Source of the DNA: Rhynchonema sp. JSB1_4
Taxonomy: Eukaryota > Nematoda > Chromadorea > Monhysterida > Xyalidae
Reading direction: 5' to 3'
NCBI GenBank assembly: GCA_030248065.1
Contig: JASAMV010007124.1
Coordinates: 122,303 to 186,302 of the forward strand
DNA length: 64,000 nucleotides
Part shown: in pieces, positions 9,551 through 20,478 of the stretch
Layout of the letters: the number at the start of each line of letters is the position of its first letter
Position numbering within the stretch: position 1 is the stretch's first letter
Notes under the pieces: generated by a model
Database searches by the model: none
The model's input: only the letters and a program-made list of their open reading frames with translations
What the model was told of the DNA's origin: nothing
Position numbers and translations under genes: made by a program

Positions 9551-12012
9551 ATGCTGCATCTGGCTACCATAATCCTGGCGGTGCTCCTACCGTATGCCTA
9601 CAGCATCCCGATCGACAACGGTATTGTCGGCGAGCCGAACATCTTTTGTGGCCCGAGATCGATTCGCGTGACATTCCAGACCGAGAATCCGTGGGAGGGA
9701 AAGCTGTATGCAAAGAATCACTTCATCAATGACGGATGCAAGGTATTTGATGCGCTGCAAACTTCAATTCCAGTGGTTTTGTGATAGAGTAAATTCTATT
9801 AATCCAGTAACATTTGCAAAAATAACCCCCTGTCTGAGTCCGAATCTCCCTTCGAACATCAGGTGACCGGCGAAGGCAACGGTCGTGAAGCGACGATCGA
9901 GATCCCGTTCGAGACCTGCAGCGTGACACGACAACGATCGCTCAATCCACGCGGTGTCTACGTGCACGCACTTGTGGTTAGCGGGTTTGGTCACAAGATG
10001 GGAATCAGGCTTCAGAAAGCTCGACAAGACTTTTCAGTTATCTTGTCTCAAAATTATTCCAGACACTACTCACATGATGTTTATTTACTTACATAGGTGA
10101 TGTCCTTCCATCCGACGTTTATCACCAAAGTCGATCGTGCCGTCAGATTGCAGTGCTTCTACATGGAGGCCGACAAGACTGTCAGTCAGGAGCTCGAAGT
10201 CAGGTACGTAGGAAAAACATTTTTTTTGAAAAAATGGCGACATATTTTCGTGAACAGAAAACCACTCTCATCCTTCATTCTACAGCATGTTGACCACCGA
10301 ATTCGCCACGCAAAACGTGCCGATGCCGATCTGCCGATATGAAATTCTGGATGCTCCCGATGGCAACCCAGTAAGTCTTTTGGGGGATGATGGCTGCTCG
10401 GTTTGGACTTGATGCGGGCATAAGAAAAGCCGATTCAAGCAACCTTTGTGAAACATCACCCAGGTCCGTTTCGCACTTGTCGGCGAGCGAGTGTACCACA
10501 AATGGACGTGTGACACCGAGACACAGGACACATTCTGCATGACCGTCTATGGCTGCTTTGTTGATGACGGCACACAACAGGACACCATCCAGTTGTTGAA
10601 CGATCTTGGATGCTCGTATGACGCGTTAGTCGTCACATTTGATCCACTCACATCTTTTTCAGCTTATTCGAAAATTGAATCCATAATTAATCAGCATAAA
10701 TTTCCGTGTTTTTCCAGTTTCCTGCTGGGCAACGTCGAATATCCTACCGATTTGATGGCCATCAAAGAGGCTCACGTGTTCAAGTATGCTGATCGCGCAA
10801 ACCTCTACTTCAATTGCCAGATTAAGATTGACATCAAGGTGTGTTTTGCAGACCCTTTGACCCATCTGTGGTACATATAACTAAGCAAATAATGGCATCA
10901 GTCATTCTCTTGTTTGAAAGCAAAGCACACGAGAAATGCTGTCCCCATTCAATCACCAAGTTTGATTCAGCAATGTCAACATCCTCAAAACCAAAACATG
11001 ATTTTCAGGAGCCGAACGAGGAGTGCATCCGTGAATCGTGCCCCGAGCCACAAGGTCTTGGTGGTGGACGACTGGGAGGCGGTGGGTCGCCGTCCTCGTC
11101 ACGTGGACGCTCGAGTCAGGGACGACGTGGCAAGCGAATGGCTGAAAGTTGGTCGAATGAATGTCTACCCTCGAATCGTCTTTGTAGTGCACACTCTAAT
11201 CTCGTGAAATCCTGGTGACCGATAATTTGCCCCCTCCCCGCCCCGATCTCAGATGAACCATTCATTGATGAGTGAGTATTCTTCATAGTAACCTCAAGTG
11301 TAAGCTGCCTGGACAGTACGCTGTTTTTGTGCAAAGCGGTGTCAAGCACGGTACACGGTCTTGATCAAGTGACTGTTCTGACCTTGCGATTTACTACAAT
11401 TTTTACGCTCTTCGAAGTTGCCACTGGCGTTACTACATCTAAAACATGAAACATACATATCTGATCACCAAATTTGACACTAGCCAGTGTTGTTTATCTC
11501 GTCCTTTACTATCAATACCAAGCACGTTCTTGAAAACTTCACACCCCCATCTGTGTGTGAGATGTCCACTCACACTTAGCGGGGGTTGTGTCTCAATCTT
11601 GTCTGATGTTTCATAGGATGAGCCAACCAATTACAATATCTACCATAATGTTGATTTTTATTTGCAGACGCCCGATCACTGGGTGTGATGGACATCGAGC
11701 CCGAATACCCGGTCTTGGTCGGGGACCTGAATCTGGACGACGGCAATTTCCAGACGAAGAGCCACCATCTCCAGGTGAAACATCACTACACTAACGATAC
11801 ACAGACTTGTTTTGACTGAAAAATCTTATCATCAATAAATACATACATATTCACAACTTCAGACGCCGACGCGTGTTCTGTCAATCGACCATCCGTCCGA
11901 GGGTGTGTGTTTCAGCCAATCAGCACTCACATCCGTGGTCATCTTTGCCGGTCTCACATTTGCAGCCACCATTGCTGTTGTGCTAGTATTGTACCGAAAG
12001 AAACATTTGTAA
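9551..12012 (+). CDS. Cuticlin-like ZP-domain membrane protein (9 exons, about 391 aa)
   Basis: Predicted structural protein of cuticle or apical matrix. Exons by splice sites: 9551-9742, 9863-9976, 10097-10203, 10286-10370, 10464-10624, 10718-10838, 11009-11147, 11668-11774, 11863-12012. All phases agree and give 391 codons. A signal peptide (residues about 1-18, LLPYAYS) is followed by a ZP domain with NGIVGEPNIFCGP, RSLNPRG, FYMEADKTVS, PMPICRYEILD, VYHKWTCDTE and a TDLMA..EAHVFKYADR stretch, closing with ESCPEPQ. These are the hallmark segments of nematode CUT-1-type cuticlins. A furin-like RRGKR follows, as expected for a consensus cleavage site, and a C-terminal transmembrane helix (about 365-387) ends in a short basic tail. 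The donor of exon 7 is the least certain: 11148 or about 11160 both keep frame. Identity is firm; the exact family member is not. Confidence 0.92.
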
Positions 12013-12143
12013 TCAATTTAATGCTGTATTTATAATTATTTAATTAATACAAAGTTTTATTGTATTTTAGACGATGACTGGAAGCATATTGTAGCGACGT
12101 TTTCGATCGTGAAACGAATATGCGTTTCAGAAATGTAACTGTA

Positions 12144-12376
12144 TAGTCCAACCACGAACTCATGAGACGACTTATTTTGAAGTTGGCTTGAACGGATCCA
12201 AGGTTGCTGTTTGCGTAAGCACGCAACAAATTGAGGTCAGCCAGCTGGAACTCTCCACCACGTCTCTCCCCCCAATCTCTTTCTTTTGTTTGCGAAAACC
12301 CGTGTAACCTGCGCATTTTTGAATCTGGCCAAGCAAGCTTTAAAAAGAGTCGTCTCATGAGCACGTGGTTGGACTA
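12144..12376. mobile_element. 233-bp MITE, TA duplication, TIR TAGTCCAACCACGAACTCAT
   Basis: About 30-bp imperfect inverted ends are flanked by TA (12142-12143, 12377-12378). The interior word AACAAATTGAGGTCAGC also occurs inside the element near 35768-35985. A relative with the same TAGTCC.. start is at 36801-37128. TA duplication fits Tc1/mariner-type elements. Confidence 0.8.
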
Positions 12377-15300
12377 TACTGCATTTGCATATGCGATGTT
12401 AGAAAGATCAAGCCATCATGCTAGCTCAATTTCGTGCAATCTCATTGTATTGTATGTTTTCAGAGTATTCTTTGTCATTGTCTGTTGTATATTTGTGCCA
12501 AATGAAAGAAGTACTCTGAAATTTGTGTTTGACTGAGTTCTGCCGAAAAACTGACAAAAACTTCAGCCATAAATCAAACATTTGGAATTTTACGCGACAA
12601 AATGGGCACGACACGAAAAAAAATCTACCACAGCCAAAAACAAGCACTTATCATTGAGGTTTATTTGTTAGCCTATGGATGTGTGCTGGACAGTAATCAG
12701 GCAATCCACATGAAACATCACCTGATTCAAAGTCACTGACCGTAGTCCCACGCTTTAAAAATGTTGTTCTTTACTTCGCTCAATGCCAGGTTTCCCTGCG
12801 TAAGTTCAAAAGCACGTAGATTAACAACCGATAATATGGTTACGTTCATTCAGCCTAACCACTGGTATTATATTTGTTTTAGTTTTCATCCAGCACTTCG
12901 CTGGTTTTATCAAGCTCCATGAGTATGTAAATGGCATGGTTTTATCTTGCACACCCAGTCCCGGTGCCCAACACCCGTTGTGATCCCAACGCAACCCTGC
13001 GCGCATCTGCTTGGTTGCTTGGTTACATGCCCCCAACTTATACGAGGTGCTTTGCAACGGATAGAATTGAAATAGTACGTGCCGACTTGTGGGCTGCTGA
13101 ACTCATGTCCGCATGATGCCACGTATACCGCATTGTATTTGTTGACGCTTCATGCAGCATCTTTTTTAGTGAACGGTCCGTCGCATTTATGTACCCTCGA
13201 AACTTTAGGGCCTGCGTTCTGCAACAACTTAGTTCGCTGTGAATACCGCTGGAACAAGTTATGCGCTGTCGCGTTTGACTCCATCTTGTTTTCGTGAGTC
13301 TGAATGAAAACGTGTGTACTCACGTGGAGTAAAATGCTCTTTTGTTAGCGACCCCTCTTTGTTCTCTAATTGGTCAGACAAACAAAACACGTGTCGAAAA
13401 TTTCGCAATGGACACTCGCCTACATAACGGTACATGTGTGTATATACAGCATATGAATTCAGGATTAGAGAAAATTATTTTGTGAAACATGTTACTTCCC
13501 GTCTCACGAAAACTGTTTGAACATAAAAACGAGTTTCTGATCTCGGCTATGCAAATGCAGCAGGAACTTCCCAAGCTATGTAGTGAAAGGGCAAAACTTG
13601 GTTTTGCACGTGTGCAGCTCAGGTTTTGAAGATGAGATGAGAGAATAGGAAACTGTCAATGCATTGATTAATTATACAGTAACGTCAATAGGCCTCTTTG
13701 GTTGAGCACTTCGACCTTACTTTCACTCACGGGTGGTGCACCAGGTCATCGTCAGTGCGAATGTACCAAATGCACCAGTACCCAACAAAGTTAAGCGATA
13801 TGGATGACAGCAGCTGCAATGTTTGTAGCACACCGATGGTTTTATTTACGCCAACTGCAGCACTGACGTGGGCCACCGCTACCGGCACATGCATGCGCAC
13901 AGCTAATACATATGTATGTACTGTATGTGTAGGAATGTCCCTGCGTATTATTCACAGGTATACCATACGTATTCATATTCAAAATTTGTGATTTTGTAAA
14001 CGTTGTTGCTTGTTTTTCTAGATTTACAAACAAGTAGTCTTTCCACCGATGTACTCATCGCCCCCGAGCCGCTCGTTTGTCAATTTCCGCTTGGATTGCC
14101 AATTAAATATTTGCTCAGCTCGGCTGCCAAGGCTGAGGTGGTACATATAAGGTACCAGGTACCGGGGAATGCCAAACACGTCCCCTGGCTGTATACAGTA
14201 ATTGGATCACATCTAGGATTTGAGATTTCGGAAAAATAATTTACCAGAAGAAGCCCCAGCACATTGAAACATCGCTGAAAGGGCCACAGATGGGGCTTAT
14301 TCGGAAAACATTCCGAAAAAGCCGACAATGGGGGACTTATTCGGGGGGGGCTTAGTTGGTATTCTCCGGTCATGTCCTGTAGATAAAGCTGGGGTGGGCC
14401 AGAACCAAGATGCACACCTGCCTATGCATACCTACATAGTTCATACTTATAGGATGTCTGTAGAAATGTTTACTTTCAGTCGTGTTTCAGTCTGGAGGAA
14501 ATTTCGCAAAAAACTAAGTGCACACGCACTTATTATATATTATAATGTAGCTATACTTGCCAAAACGGATATGTACTGCATGTGTTTTCAATTTCCGAGC
14601 GAGTTACATTCCACTGTTTGGGCGCATTTATCTGTTTGTTGCCAGACATCAAAAATATATTCTTCAATTTTATCTAATTATATCAAAATGACACGACACC
14701 GACACGTGTTTTGTATGATTGCTCTCTGCTTGTGTGCGATGTGCAGTAATAGAGTTGTTTTGACAGGAAATCAAAGTAAAATTTTTATTCGAAACGTTGT
14801 TGAGAGACATGACATTAAGGGATTGCGGCAAGAATAACAATGCACCAAACAAAACATGACATTTTATGCACAGGTCGCGCGGACAATTTTTGACCGAAAA
14901 ACGCATATTCTGACATTGCAGTGTTTAGCGGTCGGTGGAACGGAAAAGTTGCGCACCTGGAAAAACATTTTTGTTTTCTCGAACTATTTTCGCATGCGCG
15001 CATATATGAATTGCAGGTCACTTGGACGAAATTTGTTTTCATGTATGTTTCGTGTATTTCATCTCACTTCATGCATGCGTTGCGCGTGCCCACAAAGCAC
15101 AATGTATAAGATGTAATCATTCTACTTGTAAATAAAACTATAATTCAGGACAAAAATGTCTTGAAACCATTGTTCTGTGCGTTCCGCATAACGTTCTTAC
15201 CAGACTTGCGTGTAATACCATCTAACTACCATATACCAGGTATACGTTGCTACCCATCTCGATGTCCAAAGAGGCATCTGCATTAAATGAAGCCATATGA

Positions 15301-16679
15301 CCCCACGAAAATTTTATTTCATGTCCCCGCTGTAAAAAAACGATGTATATCAGGTACAAGCTGGCTGATGTTTCACACAAATGTTGTCCGTTCAAAGTGC
15401 AAAAGCAGTCGTTGTATCGCGTATGACGCAAGCACAAGCATCAGCCGCGATTGAACCCGTACAATATGTTTCAGATTTCGTTTTTCGGTAAAACATGTTT
15501 GTCGGTTATATTTGATCTAACACATGGATGCCGAAGTCTAGCATCAGAAATTTGATATTTCACAGACAAAAATGAAATTTCCGAAGTCAGCTGCGCAGAG
15601 AAGAGAGTCACGCCCGCTTTGCATGTTAGGGCATAAAAACAGGCAAGTCAGTGAAATGTTCCTTTATAATTCTGCTCGTGGCCTCTGCTTATACATATGA
15701 GTGTAATGTAAAAGTAAAAACTGCAAAGCTGCTGCTGAAAATCATCATGACCTAGCAAACCCAGCGTTAAATTTCACTCTGTTTAAGCACATTGAGCTAG
15801 AATGAAGTCCGTATTCTCTCGGCACGCCACATCAGTGTTGGGCGAATCGATATCGATCCAACATCGAACGCTCACCAACAGCTCGTCATCATCAGCAATC
15901 ATTCGAATCGATCCATCAATCAATGATGCCCGAAGCGATGCGAGCAATCGATCGCAGCATATGATCAGACGATATTCGGGTGATTCGAACAGTGAATTCA
16001 CTGGCGACGATTCGCGCCCGGCTGACAACTGTTCGTTAATTCGTTATTTACATGGGTTATTTTATCATTTCTTTCTATGAGCCCTCGTCAAGTGAATTCA
16101 TGCAGGTAAGCACCTACCAACGTGAAGTCTGGACATACATATGTTGAATGCAATGATTAAAAATCACGAGCCATCTAAAAAATTTCGTACACATACTCGT
16201 GACCGCCCAAATCAGGCCGTGATGCCAGCAAAGTCCCTGTACTCTGTTGAAACATCACAGGTTACTCAAACGGCACGGCAACAGAGGGCGCTGGATTTGT
16301 GGAACCACCTGGGTCAAGTTGCGGATCAACCGTGGATCTCGATGGGATAATATTAGGTTGGTCGATTTTTGTAATTCTGCGTGCAGCTGAGCAGAACTAT
16401 CAACTATGTATGCTTGCATGCCCAACGAACTCAATTACGTACGTCACTATAGCTGTGTGATGAAGCTAAATCAAGATTGTTGCTTGGCACCTTCGTTGGC
16501 AGATTCCAGTAGCGCATGGACTCAAAATACCAAAGCACATGAGTCCGACTGTACCAGGTGGTACGCCTAACATGTCCAGATGAAGCTCGCAACGACCGAC
16601 CACAAATATGTACATACATATACAACACATGGTATCAGGGCACACCGACTCCACACATTCATAAGGCGGGCTTAGGTTG
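12377..16679. other. 4.3 kb without a supported gene
   Basis: I see AT-rich DNA with short open frames on both strands, no chain of exons in consistent phase and no recognisable domain. 15833-16031 is rich in AATCGAT words and begins CAGTGTTGGGCGAAT, so it may be an old hAT-like remnant. If the sphingomyelin synthase gene downstream has a further 5' exon, it should lie here or just before 16914. Confidence 0.45.
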
Positions 16680-16833
16680 AATCCGGAAATCGGAATCCGG
16701 AAATATCTTCGGAAAGCGCATAACTTTTACATGCAAATTCTTGCGTTTTCCGGAAATAATTCCGGAGCCTAGAAATGTTTTGTATTTTTGCATGAAAATT
16801 ATTTCCGGGTTCCGGATTCCGGATTTAACCTAA
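16680..16833. mobile_element. Short MITE built from TTCCGGA words, TA duplication
   Basis: Ends GGTTGAATCCGGAA and TTCCGGATTTAACC are inverted and flanked by TA. CCGGAA/TTCCGG words are reiterated in both arms. Confidence 0.65.
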
Positions 16834-16913
16834 GTTTGCCCTAAAGTTTCGTGAAGTGTACCATGACGAGGTCCACACATGACATAGTATTGTAGCAGTG
16901 CACCACACATATT

Positions 16914-19900
16914 GGGTGGAATTTTCGAAACAGTGTAAAGGTCAGTTGGGCGCATAGATGGCATTGGGGCGGGGCTGTGTGGCGCTCGGTATCCGCTCAG
17001 ATTTTTTGTGGCGCCTGGTATCCGCTTGTGGCGCTCTGTATCCGCTTGTGGCGCTTGGTATCCGCTGGTGGCGCTCGGTATCCGCTCAGATTTTATGTGG
17101 CGCCTGGTATCCTCTTGTGGCGCTTGGTAGCCGCTCAGATTTTTTGTGGCGCCTGGTATCCGCTTGTGGCGCCTGGTATCCGCTCAGATTTTATGTGGCG
17201 CCTGGTATCCGCTCAGATCATTTGTGTTACACCGTCTCCAGCTGTGGCACTTAGTATCCGCCCATATTTTGTGTGGCGCCTGGTATCCGGCTATGGCGTG
17301 TCATATCCACATGTGGCGCGCCGTATCCGCTTATATTTTGGGTGGCGCTCGGCATCCGGTCACATTTTTGTGTTGCGCGCAGTATTCGGTCACATTTTGT
17401 GCAGCGTGCCTGAACCATACTTGAACTGCTGTGGCGCGCCTTATCCGGTCTAAATTTGATGTGGCGCGCCGTATCCAACGGCAATTTTGCCAAAAAATTG
17501 AAAAATCTTTAAAATAGCTTATTTTGCAATTCTGAGACCAGTTCTGGAATCGTTTGATTTAGCTATATTTATTATTAAATTAAAAAAAATAATTAATTAA
17601 ATAATATCGGTTAATTCTACCAATATCGATTTAAATCGATATCGGTCGATAACCGACCAATTCCGACCGCAAGCTGATCGTATATATGCTATCGCCGAAA
17701 CATTTTCACCCGCATGTTTCAATGGCGCATCACACAATTTGATCCTTACCGGTCTGTATATACGCATTCACCGAAACATTTTCAGCTGTATTTATTGAGC
17801 TTTGTGGGGGTCTCACGCTGGTAATATGCTCGAGTGTGTAAACTTTCCGGTACTATGAATTTTTAGTTTCGTCTCTTATTCAAGCATGATGCTTGAAGCA
17901 TCTATGGACGTGATGTCCACGACTGCGCGTTCTGTTTTTTTCGAATCAAATATAATTGCTTTTGTATTTCCGTAATGTTTTACGAGTCACCGATACTGTA
18001 GCTATCAGCCGCGTGAGAAAGTTCCAGATGAAAAAATGAGGATGCAACTTATGCTTACGTATATGTACAGTCCGTGACTAATTATGTGGCACTTTGCAAC
18101 GCTAGCGCGCGCGGCGCGCCCGCCAGGTGTTGTGCACATAAGCATAGGGAGGTCGGCTTGATTTGTGGTTTCTGCACAGAGCAAAAGGCGCGGTGCGCGC
18201 GCGCGTTTCTTTTCAGTTTTGCCATACATCCAAAGGCAGCGACTGGAGCTGTTGGAAAGTGTGCATCACATGGCGTCGGGCAGCAAGTTATGGAAATAAG
18301 AACGGAGAGCATTGTGGGGCGCATCTATGTATGATCACCCAATGACCAATCACACATGCAGAGTACCCTTATGTTTGGTGCAGACAACAACTGAGCAGGC
18401 CACCACAAAAAGCAAGCAACAAACAAAATACAAGACATGCTGTGAGATTTTATCTTGTGTTGCCTGCTTGTTTTTCATCATTATCCGTTTTCTCTGGCAG
18501 TCATGTGAGTACAGTGTTTGTTCATTTCTTTTCTTCTGGCTTGAACGAGTCTCTTTTCAGCCTTGTTGTCTCAAATCCAATACGGAAAAGCACATCGAAG
18601 ATACGGCCACAAAAGCTGTGATCAAAGATCAACCTGCAAAGACTTTGTGGCATGCTAAACAAAGACAAACGGCAAACTTGTTCTCGCAAAATTCAAAACT
18701 GATCTCGCGTTATGATAAATTGTGAATTCATTGCATAAATAAATGGTCGCTGTTACTCATTCCACATGCACCCTGTGTGATTATTGGAAAACGACGCGCT
18801 AGCGTTGCAAAGTGGCCACATAATCTGTCTCGGACTGTACATGTACGTAAGCATATACATATACATAAATTGCATCCTCATTTTTTCATCTGGAACTTTC
18901 TCACGCGGCTGATAGTTACAGTATCGATGACTCGTAAAAGATTACGGAAATACAAAAGCAATGATATTTGATTCGAAAAAAACAGATAACGAGCAGTCGT
19001 GGTCGTGGACATCACGTCCATAGATGCTTCAAGCATCATGCTTGAACAAGAGAAGAAACTAAAAATTCATAGTACCCGAAAGTTTACACACTCGACCATA
19101 TTACCAACGTGAGACCCCCACAAAGCTCAATAAATACAGCTGAAAATGTTTCGGTGAATGCGTATATACAGACCGGTAAGGATCAAATTGTGTGATGCGC
19201 CATTGAAACATGCGGATGAAAATGTTTCGGCGATTGCATATATACGATCAGCTTGTGGTCGGAATTGGTCGGTTATCGACCGATATCGATTTAAATCGAT
19301 ATTGGTAGGATTAACCGATATTATTTAATTAATTATTTTTTTAATTTAATAATAAATATAAAGGCAGCCCCCCCCTAAACCCAATGCAAGCGAGATTAGA
19401 CATCGATCCTTATCGACACGTGTATTAGCGGCAGCAAGCTGGAAATTGTCATCGTGCGCGTCGATCACCAAAACTTCAATTTTGTTGCGCTAACACGCAA
19501 ACGAAATTCAACAAAAAAACAAAATGGTCTCGACACGATCCTTGCAGATCAAAATTACGGTGGGTTACGGTATTCGGGGGCTGAGTGACAACCTCCGGTA
19601 GACTGCCTTTAGCTAAATCAAACGATTCCAGAACTGGTCTCAGAATTGCAAAATAAGCTATTTTAAAGATTTTTCAATTTTTTTGGCAAAATTGCCGTTG
19701 GATACGGCGCGCCACATCAAATTTAGACCGGATAAGGCGCGCCACAGCAGTTCAAGTATGGTTCAGGCACGCTGCACAAAATGTGACCGAATACTGCGCG
19801 CAACAAAGAAAAGTCACCGGATGCCGAGCGCCACCCAAAATATAGGCGGATACGGCGCGCCACATGTGGATATGACACACCATAGCCGGATACCAGGCGC

Positions 19901-20461
19901 CACACAAAATATGGGCGGATACTAAGTGCCACAGCTGGAGACGGTGTAACACAAATGATCTGAGCGGATACCAGCGCCACATAAAATCTGAGCGGATACC
20001 AAGCGCCACAAGCGGATACCAAGCGCCACAAGCGGATACCAGGCGCCACAAAAAATCTGAGCGGATACCAAGCGCCACAAGCGGATACCAGGCGCCACAT
20101 AAAATCTGAGCGGATACCAAGCGCCACAAGCGGATACCAAGCGCCACAAGCGGATACCGAGCGCCACAAGCGGATACCAGGCGCCACAAAAAATCTGAGC
20201 GGATACCGAGCGCCACCAACCGCCCCGCGCTTAAGTACTAACCGCCCCGCCCCAATGCCATGTATGGTTGGGCGTAAAGGTCGGTGTAAAGTCCGGTCGA
20301 AAGCTGGGTCGGCGTAGCTCGGTATGAACGTGAAACATTGCCGGTTATTAACGTGGAATGTTTCAAGTTTACACCGAGGTCTATCACACTGAGCTGTCGA
20401 CCGAGCTTTCCACCGACGTTTACACCCAACTGACCTTTACATCGTTTCGAAAATATCACCC
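16914..20461. mobile_element. 3.5-kb inverted-repeat (foldback) transposon, ATT duplication
   Basis: Outer ends GGGTGGAATTTTCGAAACAG and its near-complement (to 20461) are flanked by ATT at 16911-16913 and 20462-20464. The arms, about 16914-18113 and 18791-20461, are inverted copies of each other. Each begins with ten or more copies of a TGGCGC(C/T)TGGTATCCGCT word and continues into about 650 bp of unique inverted sequence. The spacer, about 18114-18790, has a 137-codon open frame (18312-18725) that I do not recognise. The terminal 35 bp are shared with the 225-bp element at 25488, so that element looks like a deletion derivative or relative. Confidence 0.8.
19361..19609. mobile_element. 249-bp MITE inserted in one arm only, TA duplication
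   Basis: Ends AAGGCAGCC and GACTGCCTT are flanked by TA (19359-19360, 19610-19611). The opposite arm of the foldback element reads straight through the same site (TTTAGCTATATTTATT, about 17560-17575) with one TA, giving an internal empty-site control. The TIR resembles that of the element at 53120-53308. Confidence 0.9.
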
Positions 20462-20478
20462 ATTGTCCGATGTTTCAG

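Noticed and set aside
14080..14415. A 111-codon minus-strand frame.
   Set aside because: No start context, no domain and no neighbouring exons.
16958..17453. Long overlapping open frames of WRLVSA and GIRLWR repeats in the 17-kb and 20-kb regions.
   Set aside because: They exist on both arms of an inverted repeat and in several frames, and result from an 18-bp tandem nucleotide repeat, not from protein selection.
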